Made by a program: the position numbers and the translations under genes. From DAOTZS01 sp034434335 (lineage in GTDB: Bacteria > Chloroflexota > Anaerolineae > CG2-30-64-16), in assembly GCA_034434335.1 (NCBI GenBank), contig DAOTZS010000129.1, positions 1 through 13,473 on the forward strand: a stretch of DNA of 13,473 nt, read 5' to 3'. How positions within the stretch are numbered: position 1 is the first letter of the stretch; each line of letters begins with the position of its first letter. The notes below the pieces were generated by a model, which was not told where the DNA came from, did no database searches, and saw nothing but the letters and a program-made list of their open reading frames with translations. This document shows positions 7,640 to 13,473 of the stretch, one piece after another.

Positions 7640-9472
7640 TCACGTGGGGCGATACTCCACCGTGGCCTCGGCGATTTGACCCAGGTGGCGGCCGTCAAAG
7701 GTCACATCGGCGGCGATAGCCACGCGAGGGTAGCGGAAGACGTATGAAGACGGGATGCGCACCCGGAAGCCAGTCGCTTCCCGAGCCTGGGCAGGCACTT
7801 GCAGACGTGCTAAAGCGGGCGTGGCCTCCCACCCCTTCGGCAACACCAGGCTGACCTCCGCAGCCACAGGCCTGTCCAGGAAGTTGGTCATGCGCACCTG
7901 AAGATCCAGCACGTCTCCTGGGGACGCCAGCGATTGGTAGGGGTAGATCTGCGTCCAGCTCGGCTCCAGCCCGAAGTTGGCCTCCCCGGGCAGCAGTGTT
8001 TCGAAGAGTTGAGTCAACTGCTGCGCTTTGCGGGCAAAGGTCTCATACACCCGTGGCTTCACATCTCGCTGCAGGTCGTGGCCCCCACAGAGAATGTCAG
8101 GCATGTATTCCAGGTAGAGCCGGGCCGTCTGCTGATGGCTGGTCTTGTGGACATGGTTCCGGTAGATCAGGCTGGGGGTGCTGGCGGTCAAAGGAAAGAG
8201 GTTGTCCCCTGAGAAAGCCACCGAGTGCCCGTCAATCTGGCCGAACATCCCCATGTGGTAGTCGGCATGCCCTGGGGTGTAGTGGATGGTGAACTCGTAT
8301 CCCTCCCAGTTCAGCCGTTCTCCATCGCGGAAGGTGCGCTGCACCCGAATGGGGGTGGGCAGCACGCAGCCGATTAGCTCGGCACGCGGGTTCTCCAGGA
8401 TCTCACGCATATTCTCATAGGCCCAACACTCCACCCCCAGCTCGCGCTGCAGGTAAGGTATGCCATTGATGTGGTCATCGTGGTAATGGCTCGGCAGCAC
8501 TGCTTCTATCTCTCGTACCCCGTACTGAGAGCGCAGCCGCTCCAGGGAGTGCTCAACGAAGCGCACCCGTTCGCCGTCCTCGAAATGCTTCTGCGCCGGC
8601 GAGAAGAGGCTGAAGTTCGGCGCTCCGAAATCCACCAACAGCGCCTTGCCCGAATCGGATGTAATCACGTAAAAGTACGAGCACGCGTAGGTGGCAGCCA
8701 GCACGTGAGGCAACACGGGCAGGAAGTCAATCTCATCCGCTGGCAACAGGCCAGCCGACATCAACTTGAAGAAGTCAATCAGGTTGGCGCGCGTGCGTTG
8801 CAGAGCGCCTGGGGGATCGGTCATCGGTTCGCCATGCGAGGGGCACAGGAGTTGGGGCTCGCGGCGGGCCAGGTTCTTGAGGGAGAGAATGGCGGCCTCC
8901 ACCCCATCCACCGCACCATAGTTATACTGCATGTCGTACATGGTGTGCACTTTGCCCGGGCCGTAGATCAGGTCGCCGGTGAAGGCCACGCGCTGGCCAT
9001 CCACCATTCCAATGAGGGTTAGGGAGCCCAGGGTGTGCCCAGGGGTGGGAAGGACGCTCAGTTGATAGGGTCCCCACGACCAGGTCGCGAAATCCTCGAG
9101 CACCCCGGCCACCGGCACATCTTGGGTCAGGGAGAAGTAGGTATTACGCACGTTGTAGACGTCGAATAGCTGCTTGCTGGCCCAAAACAGCTCAGCGTGC
9201 TCGAACAACCGGCGCTCATGCTCTGGCACCCAGATCGGGATGCCCTGGCCAGCCGCGCGCAGATCACCCTGGCATTGGTCCCGGTGGTGGTGGGTGTGCA
9301 GGATGGCCCGCACCTGTCCGACGCCGATATCGCCCAGGTGGTCCAGCACGGCACCGCTCCCAAAATCTATCAGGATGGCCTCGCCCTGAGCCACCAGGGC
9401 GTAGACATTGCACGTATCGCGGAAGCGGTAGAGGTGTTCAGACAGCCGCTGCCACTGAAACTGAGCATCCAT
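7640..9472 (-). CDS. Two-domain metallo-beta-lactamase-fold protein
   Basis: A 610-residue protein with two complete MBL folds and a C-terminal beta-rich domain. Domain 1 (about 1-235) has THHHRDQ (60-66), GH146, GD167 and SH213; the second-site His of HxHxDH is Gln66. Domain 2 (about 250-470) has an intact HYHDDH (329-334), GH402, GD423 and GGH465. Residues about 505-610 resemble an Ig-like domain such as NEW3 (GDVLDLQVRMTNFLDRPV). No signal peptide is visible, so it is probably cytoplasmic. MBL-fold enzymes hydrolyse lactones, thioesters or phosphoesters, or act in flavodiiron proteins; no flavodoxin domain is present. The ATG at 9472 is preferred because GGGAGGG lies seven bases upstream; a TTG at 9478 is too close to that site. 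Its place between MoaD and SDR genes suggests hydrolysis of a pathway intermediate such as a lactone, which is inference. Confidence 0.88.
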   Translation of the reverse strand: MDAQFQWQRLSEHLYRFRDTCNVYALVAQGEAILIDFGSGAVLDHLGDIGVGQVRAILHTHHHRDQCQGDLRAAGQGIPIWVPEHERRLFEHAELFWASKQLFDVYNVRNTYFSLTQDVPVAGVLEDFATWSWGPYQLSVLPTPGHTLGSLTLIGMVDGQRVAFTGDLIYGPGKVHTMYDMQYNYGAVDGVEAAILSLKNLARREPQLLCPSHGEPMTDPPGALQRTRANLIDFFKLMSAGLLPADEIDFLPVLPHVLAATYACSYFYVITSDSGKALLVDFGAPNFSLFSPAQKHFEDGERVRFVEHSLERLRSQYGVREIEAVLPSHYHDDHINGIPYLQRELGVECWAYENMREILENPRAELIGCVLPTPIRVQRTFRDGERLNWEGYEFTIHYTPGHADYHMGMFGQIDGHSVAFSGDNLFPLTASTPSLIYRNHVHKTSHQQTARLYLEYMPDILCGGHDLQRDVKPRVYETFARKAQQLTQLFETLLPGEANFGLEPSWTQIYPYQSLASPGDVLDLQVRMTNFLDRPVAAEVSLVLPKGWEATPALARLQVPAQAREATGFRVRIPSSYVFRYPRVAIAADVTFDGRHLGQIAEATVEYRPT

Positions 9473-9479
9473 CGCCAAG

Positions 9480-9486
9480 CCCTCCC
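9480..9486 (-). promoter_or_regulatory. Ribosome binding site that sets the MBL gene start
   Basis: GGGAGGG on the minus strand sits seven bases from the ATG at 9472 but only one base from the alternative TTG at 9478. This favours the shorter protein beginning MDAQFQWQ. Confidence 0.6.
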
Positions 9487-9533
9487 GTCTGGCTGAGATA
9501 ACCGAAGCCCTTAGATTATCACCCGGCCGGCGC

Positions 9534-9776
9534 TCATCCTCCGGCTACGGGAGGAAAGAGGGCCACCCGGTCACCATCACGGAGCAGATAGCCTTCGTCC
9601 TGCTGCCGATTATTGACAAAAACCGTCTTTACCTCGCCTTTCGGCACGCCCAGCCTGGCCAGCAGGTCAGCCAGACAGGCCCCTTCGGGCATCTGCAAGG
9701 TCAACGGCTCACCAACGCCTGCCTGTGGACTGTATCTATGCAAGGTAGCATATAGCCTCACTTCAACCTCGATCAT
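9534..9776 (-). CDS. MoaD/ThiS-family sulfur carrier protein
   Basis: An 80-residue beta-grasp protein ending in VALFPPVAGG. The terminal Gly-Gly is what E1-like enzymes activate to carry sulfur as a thiocarboxylate. Supporting motifs are VEVRLYATLHRY near the start and LRDGDRVALFPP near the end, the usual MoaD layout and length. It begins inside the preceding MoaD-like gene (14-base overlap), two genes downstream of the AOR. The AOR needs a metal-binding pterin whose dithiolene is made with a MoaD thiocarboxylate, so a dedicated carrier for the tungsten or molybdenum cofactor is likely. ThiS or another sulfur-carrier role is less likely in this setting. No MoeB-type activating enzyme or MoaE is in the window. 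Confidence 0.9.
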   Translation of the reverse strand: MIEVEVRLYATLHRYSPQAGVGEPLTLQMPEGACLADLLARLGVPKGEVKTVFVNNRQQDEGYLLRDGDRVALFPPVAGG

Positions 9777-10062
9777 CCCTCACATCCCTGCCCACTTTGG
9801 GAAAATACCACTTGTAGAGCAACTGCATGTCGTCAGGGAAAACCGCCAGGCGATCGCCATCCTGTACCTTTCTCGTCAGAGCCGAGTACTGCCAGTTGAG
9901 AAAGATGTTACTCCCGACTTCTTTCAACGGAACACCCAGGCGCTCCAGCACACTTTGGATCGTATCCCCATCCTTAACCGGAGCACAAACTATTGAATAG
10001 CCGGTGGGATCTTGCTCCCTGGCAAAGCGACGCAATTTGCCGTACAGGTGGATTTCGATCAT
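9763..10062 (-). CDS. MoaD-like protein lacking the C-terminal diglycine
   Basis: A 99-residue protein with the same beta-grasp pattern as its neighbour: MIEIHLYGKLRRFA at the start, ERLGVPLKEV in the middle and VQDGDRLAVFP near residue 76. Where MoaD would end in Gly-Gly it reads PDDMQLLYKWYFPKVGRDVR, so it cannot be activated by the ordinary MoaD/ThiS route unless it is processed. ATG is preceded closely by GAGAGG. It starts 69 bases after the AOR stop codon, beyond a strong palindrome, and overlaps the next MoaD gene by 14 bases, so the two are probably made together. It may be a structural or accessory subunit for AOR maturation. Unprocessed ubiquitin-like carriers exist in other systems, but that comparison is inference. 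Confidence 0.82.
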   Translation of the reverse strand: MIEIHLYGKLRRFAREQDPTGYSIVCAPVKDGDTIQSVLERLGVPLKEVGSNIFLNWQYSALTRKVQDGDRLAVFPDDMQLLYKWYFPKVGRDVRDDRG

Positions 10063-10081
10063 CTTCCTCTCTCACGAAACA

Positions 10082-10113
10082 AGCGGGGATTGGAGCATGC
10101 TCCAATCCCCGCT
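10082..10113. repeat. Perfect 32-base palindrome between the AOR and MoaD-like genes
   Basis: AGCGGGGATTGGAGCA at 10082-10097 is followed at once by its exact reverse complement (10098-10113). In RNA this would form a very stable GC-rich hairpin with a small tetraloop. On the minus strand it is followed only by TGTTTCG, a weak U-tract, so complete termination is doubtful. A partial terminator or an RNA stabiliser protecting the AOR message fits better, giving more AOR than downstream product. As DNA it could also be a site for a dimeric regulator. Confidence 0.85.
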
Positions 10114-10131
10114 GCTGGATTGGGCTTCGGA

Positions 10132-11871
10132 TTAGAATTCCCAGACGCTATCCAGCGCCTGATCTGGCACATCCCACACCTGATTGTGGGGCGGGAGCGG
10201 CTCGTAGCGCATGAATTCCGGTGGGCGGTCGTCCTGCTTGGTGAACCCGGCCGCCTCGTTGAAGGCCCGCTCCTTCTTGAGGATCTCCTGGCCAATGCGG
10301 GTAACATCATCGGCCGTCCAGTTGGTCCCCAACACCCCGGCGCAGGTCTCTACCATCCCCTCAAACCCTTCAGAGATGTCCAGGACAGCAAAGGCGATGA
10401 ATAGACAGTAGCCGGTGGAATCAATGAAGGCAGTGGCGGTCTGAAAGTCCCGCGACAGCTTCGCCTTCCCTTCCGGCGTCAGGGGATCGGCCTTCCCACC
10501 TACGGAGAGGATCTCCGGGGCGATGGTGTAGCCAATGGTATGGTCGGCCCCTTGCGTGCTGGTCATGTAGGTCACGCCGATGCCTTTGACAGCGCGCGGT
10601 TCGTAGGCAGGCATATTCTGGCCCTTGACCGCCGGCACCCGGACCACCCCCAAGGCCCGGCCGGTGAAGGCTGCCCCCTGGCCCAGGATGCGGCCCAACG
10701 GGGTCCCCTTGCCGATCTCATGCATGAGCTCGATGGCCTTCTGCCCGTCGCCGAACTTGGCCAGGCCACCCTCCATAGCCACAGCGATGGTACCGCCCGC
10801 CTCGATGGTATCCACACCGTATTCGTTGCACAGGCGGATCAGCTCGCCGGTCACATCCAGGTCGTTAATGCCACAGTTGGGACCAAAGGCCCATACCGAT
10901 TCATATTCCTGGCAGGAGACAAGCTCGCTGCCGTCCTCCCTGTACCAGGTATTGGAGCACTGGATAATGCACCCGGGGCTGCAGGCGTGGTTATACAGCT
11001 CTTTGCCCAGGCGCTTCTTATTGCCCTCAAAGATGGCCTCGCCGGCTACCTTCGGCGCATCCTCGAAATAGCCGCTGGAGAAGTTACGCGTGGGCAGGCC
11101 ACCGGCCTCATTCATGATGTTGATCAGCACAGCTGTGCCATAGGTGTTGAGCGCGCCTTTGGGTTTGGTGATGGCATGCGTGCGCAGCGCTTCGGTCAGC
11201 TTCTTACGGCCCTGGTCGAACAGCTCCTTGTTGGCGATCTGGACACCAGGTGCTCCTTCGTCGTTCACCACAATAGCCTTGAGCCCCTTGGAGCCCATCA
11301 CCGCGCCCAGGCCCCCGCGGCCCGAGTAGCGGCTGGCCCGGTCGCTCTGATCATTGAAGCAGACCCCCGCCATGGCCATCTTCATCTCGCCGGCCGGGCC
11401 AATGCAGCACACGCCGACCTTGCCGTACTTTGCAATAAGGGCATCGGTGGTGGCATAGGCCCCTTTGCCGGCCAGGTCGCCGGCCGGGACAAGCCGTGCT
11501 CCATTCCTGTTGATCTCCAAGACGTGCCACGAACCATCCTTGGGCTGGCCCTCAACCACGATAGCCTTGATGCCCAAACGGGCCAACATGGGGCTGAACT
11601 TGGTGCCCGCGTTCGATTCCTTAATCGTGCCCGTCAGGGGTGACTTGCCACCAACGGAAATACGGGCACTGGTGGGGGCGGCTGTGCCAGTGACTATGCC
11701 AGGGGCCAACACCAACTTATTGTTAGGCCCCAGAGGATGGCAGGTGGGCTCCACCTCGTCGGCCACAATGGACGAGGTAATCCAACGTCCCCCCATCAGC
11801 CTGTACTTCTCCGGCACATCCTCGTACCTGGCCGTCAGGTCGGTCATGTTAACGCGCAAGATCTTGCTCAT
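10132..11871 (-). CDS. aor: Aldehyde:ferredoxin oxidoreductase (tungsten-type)
   Basis: A 579-residue protein of the AOR family, which oxidises aldehydes to acids and passes electrons to ferredoxin using a bis-pterin tungsten (sometimes molybdenum) centre and one 4Fe-4S cluster. The N-terminal domain has PGIVTGTAAPTSARISVGG and the pterin-binding ESNAGTKFSP (about 85-94). The cluster ligands are Cys297, Cys301 and Cys305 (CSPGCIIQC) plus Cys489 in DSTGYC, with Asp484. The spacing is C-x3-C-x3-C, one residue longer in the first gap than in the Pyrococcus enzyme. GADH at 432-435 matches the active-site region. The ATG has AAGGAGG eight bases upstream. It is cytoplasmic, with no signal peptide. 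Adjacent MoaD genes support pterin-cofactor dependence. The substrate is unknown; small sugar-derived aldehydes made by the transketolase are a reasonable guess. Confidence 0.95.
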   Translation of the reverse strand: MSKILRVNMTDLTARYEDVPEKYRLMGGRWITSSIVADEVEPTCHPLGPNNKLVLAPGIVTGTAAPTSARISVGGKSPLTGTIKESNAGTKFSPMLARLGIKAIVVEGQPKDGSWHVLEINRNGARLVPAGDLAGKGAYATTDALIAKYGKVGVCCIGPAGEMKMAMAGVCFNDQSDRASRYSGRGGLGAVMGSKGLKAIVVNDEGAPGVQIANKELFDQGRKKLTEALRTHAITKPKGALNTYGTAVLINIMNEAGGLPTRNFSSGYFEDAPKVAGEAIFEGNKKRLGKELYNHACSPGCIIQCSNTWYREDGSELVSCQEYESVWAFGPNCGINDLDVTGELIRLCNEYGVDTIEAGGTIAVAMEGGLAKFGDGQKAIELMHEIGKGTPLGRILGQGAAFTGRALGVVRVPAVKGQNMPAYEPRAVKGIGVTYMTSTQGADHTIGYTIAPEILSVGGKADPLTPEGKAKLSRDFQTATAFIDSTGYCLFIAFAVLDISEGFEGMVETCAGVLGTNWTADDVTRIGQEILKKERAFNEAAGFTKQDDRPPEFMRYEPLPPHNQVWDVPDQALDSVWEF

Positions 11872-11879
11872 CTTGAGTT

Positions 11880-11886
11880 CCTCCTT
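11880..11886 (-). promoter_or_regulatory. Ribosome binding site of the AOR gene
   Basis: A full AAGGAGG lies eight bases upstream of the ATG at 11871. It is one of the two strongest ribosome binding sites in the window, in keeping with high expression of the AOR. Confidence 0.7.
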
Positions 11887-12136
11887 ATGGTTTCAGATGT
11901 CTTGCCCGGAAGTATGCGGAGTCTGTAGCTGTTCTCGTGGCTTCACACCTCCTCTCTGGCCTCAAGCCAGGCACCCAGGAAGAAGCACTCAGCCCCAAGA
12001 GAGGCCCGGAGTAGCTCTTCGGACATGTATGGAGCAGAAATCAGGAAAGGCTGAAAAAGCTCGAACGGGCATATCAGGAGTTATGCTCAGCGACAGAACC
12101 TTTTTGCGTCGGCACCACACAACGAGAGGTGCTTTC

Positions 12137-12165
12137 ACTATACATCAACCCCTCCCGATACGCAA
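12137..12165 (-). promoter_or_regulatory. Candidate sigma70-like promoter of the AOR operon
   Basis: TTGCGT (12165-12160) and TATAGT (12142-12137) are separated by exactly 17 bases on the minus strand. The -10 matches TATAAT at 5 of 6 positions; the -35 matches only its TTG. Transcription would start near 12130 and cover AOR through the URO-D genes. Confidence 0.45.
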
Positions 12166-12186
12166 GCCTGGACAGGTTGGTCTCAG

Positions 12187-13473
12187 CTAAAAACTCCAAC
12201 CCGACGGCACATTCTTGATCAGCTCAAGTTGCCCGGCCCTGGCTGCCTCCAGGACCGAGCCCATGTACTCGTCCACCATTTCGGCAGTCATGGCTACCGG
12301 CATGTTTTCCAGCTTGCTCCTGAGCTGGGGATTCCTGGCTGCGGCCAGGGCACGGCGGATGTGCTCGTCGCTGAAGCCTGGCACCTCGGCCAGGGTGGTG
12401 GGAAAGCCCACCTCTCGCTCGAAGGCGATCATGGCTTCGGCCACCGCCACCCCCAGCTCACGGCCGCGCAGCCGTTCGATGTCAGTAGCCAGGTAACCGG
12501 CCTGACGGAAGATAGCGCCCACCAGCCTCAGAGGCTCCTGGATGGCGGGAGCAAAGAACACCGTCCAATAGGGGTTCAACAGGCCGCAGGCGCGGCCGTG
12601 GCTGAGGATGTCCACCAGGGAAAAGCTGGTGAGGTGTGCGCCGCTGGTGCCGCCGATCATGATGGCATAGCCACCCAGGTCGGTGGCCAACCCCAACGCC
12701 TCCCGGCCGACGGGATCGCGCGGGTCGTCCAGCACGCGCGGCAGATAGTTGAGCACCAGGGGGATGCCAGCGGCTGCAATGGCTGCGGCGCGAGGGTATT
12801 CTGGTTTGCCCACCGCTGAGTAGAGCACCTCCAACATGTGCGAGAAGCCATCCAGGGCGCCATCGGCGGTGAGCTGGCGCGGCGCGGTGAAGGTCGTTGT
12901 GTAGTCGAAGACCGGCCGTGGGGGCACGAGGGCGTCGTCCACGATCAGCTTTTTCTGCCCCGTGCGCAGGTCGGTGATGTTGGAGTACTTGGTCAGGTGG
13001 GCGGCCGAGCTGGCGGCGCTCTGGATCGCCACGTGGGGTGTGAGCCGTTTGCCGCTGGAGGCCAGGGCCTGAGTAACCAGGCCCGTGCCGAAGTACTGCT
13101 CGATGTCGCCGCCCAGCACGCGCAGCACATCGGCGGCCTTGACGCAGTCGATGGTGCTGCCGCCGCCGAAACTGATCAGCACGTTGGGGTGGCAGGCCGA
13201 CAGCTCAGCCGTGATGCGGGCCAGGTCCTCGCGTGGCGCGTTGGGGGCCGCGCCCTCGATCTCAGCCACCAGGGTGACCCCTGCGGCCTTTGCCGCCGCG
13301 CGGATGGTGTCCATGAACGCCTCACACCCTGGGAAGCGGCAACCGATAAGGGCAGCTCGCCTGCCCAGCCCGGCCACCACCTGTCCAACCTGGGGCAGCA
13401 CACCCAGGCCGTGCAGATACGTGTCCCCTTTGAACTCGCGCAAGAGCGCCCGCGCCGTGTCAAACTCGTCCAT
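12187..13473 (-). CDS. Iron-containing alcohol dehydrogenase
   Basis: A 428-residue group III (Fe-ADH) dehydrogenase that would interconvert an alcohol and an aldehyde or ketone with NAD(P)H. The nucleotide-binding SFGGGSTIDCVKAADVL spans 101-117. The metal ligands are predicted as Asp208 and His212 (DGFSH), His280 (SGAH) and His292 (SHGRACG). There are 11 residues between the last two histidines, against 13 in FucO, so it belongs to a divergent subgroup. The ATG coincides with the window edge (13473-13471), so its upstream region cannot be judged and a longer start is not excluded. The stop is TAG. It is separated from the AOR gene by a promoter-bearing gap, so it may be a separate unit with a related role, such as disposing of the aldehyde when ferredoxin is already reduced. 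Substrate unknown. Confidence 0.92.
   Translation of the reverse strand: MDEFDTARALLREFKGDTYLHGLGVLPQVGQVVAGLGRRAALIGCRFPGCEAFMDTIRAAAKAAGVTLVAEIEGAAPNAPREDLARITAELSACHPNVLISFGGGSTIDCVKAADVLRVLGGDIEQYFGTGLVTQALASSGKRLTPHVAIQSAASSAAHLTKYSNITDLRTGQKKLIVDDALVPPRPVFDYTTTFTAPRQLTADGALDGFSHMLEVLYSAVGKPEYPRAAAIAAAGIPLVLNYLPRVLDDPRDPVGREALGLATDLGGYAIMIGGTSGAHLTSFSLVDILSHGRACGLLNPYWTVFFAPAIQEPLRLVGAIFRQAGYLATDIERLRGRELGVAVAEAMIAFEREVGFPTTLAEVPGFSDEHIRRALAAARNPQLRSKLENMPVAMTAEMVDEYMGSVLEAARAGQLELIKNVPSGWSF

Larger units (their letters stand above)
11872..12186 (-). other. Intergenic region with promoter and long leader of the AOR operon
   Basis: The 315 bases between the Fe-ADH stop and the AOR start hold no convincing gene. 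A promoter-like pair (12137-12165) sits directly after the Fe-ADH gene, leaving a leader of about 260 bases. Short inverted repeats occur: GCACC/GGTGC at 12132-12112, GCATA/TATGC around 12069-12086, and CTGGC/GCCAG at about 11956-11970. I do not recognise a known riboswitch, including the molybdenum/tungsten cofactor motif, though I cannot fold the RNA here. No clear intrinsic terminator follows the Fe-ADH gene. Confidence 0.5.

Noticed and set aside
10082..10113. Standard rho-independent terminator
   Set aside because: The stem is excellent, but the following minus-strand sequence TGTTTCG is a weak U-tract and the genes beyond it have no separate promoter that I can see.
10540..11643. Plus-strand open frame of 367 codons
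   Set aside because: It is antisense to the AOR, which has all expected motifs in the other frame.
1..13473. CRISPR arrays, tRNA or rRNA genes, transposase genes
   Set aside because: I saw no regularly spaced repeats, no tRNA-like cloverleaf and no transposase-like protein on either strand.

Overview
The window is GC-rich (roughly 60% by eye) bacterial DNA. Every convincing gene lies on the minus strand except one gene fragment at the far left. A Tat-type lipoprotein leader, an oligopeptide-type solute-binding protein, a tungsten-type aldehyde:ferredoxin oxidoreductase (AOR), a split transketolase and URO-D-family proteins together suggest an anaerobic or facultative heterotroph, plausibly an Anaerolineae-like Chloroflexota. 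That placement is inference; there is no rRNA or other marker gene here.

Read in the direction of transcription (right to left): an iron-containing alcohol dehydrogenase (13473-12187); a 315-base gap with a likely promoter and a long leader; then a tight run of nine genes. These are AOR (11871-10132), a MoaD-like protein without a C-terminal diglycine (10062-9763), a MoaD/ThiS protein with the diglycine (9776-9534), a protein with two metallo-beta-lactamase domains (9472-7640), an SDR dehydrogenase (7559-6783), the N- and C-terminal halves of a transketolase (6712-5861 and 5859-4897), and two URO-D-family proteins (4886-3774 and 3781-2630). Gaps run from 80 bases down to overlaps of 14 and 8 bases, so this looks like one operon. 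After a 499-base gap with its own promoter and a candidate operator comes a solute-binding protein gene (2130-350). At the left end are a roughly 200-base MITE-like element full of hairpins (about 137-338) and the 3' end of an unidentified plus-strand gene (1-123).

The last two genes are damaged. The second URO-D gene has a single in-frame TAG at 3509-3511. The solute-binding protein gene needs two frameshifts, near 1997 and 1910, to join its signal peptide to its mature domain.

A possible job for the cluster: a binding protein delivers a polyol, sugar or sugar acid; the SDR oxidises it to a ketose-like compound; the split transketolase moves a two-carbon unit and releases an aldehyde; the AOR oxidises that aldehyde to an acid using ferredoxin, or the Fe-ADH reduces it. 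The MoaD proteins fit tungsten/molybdenum-pterin supply for the AOR. The two URO-D-family proteins and the two-domain MBL protein have no clear role and are the least explained part. The pathway is inference from family membership and gene order.
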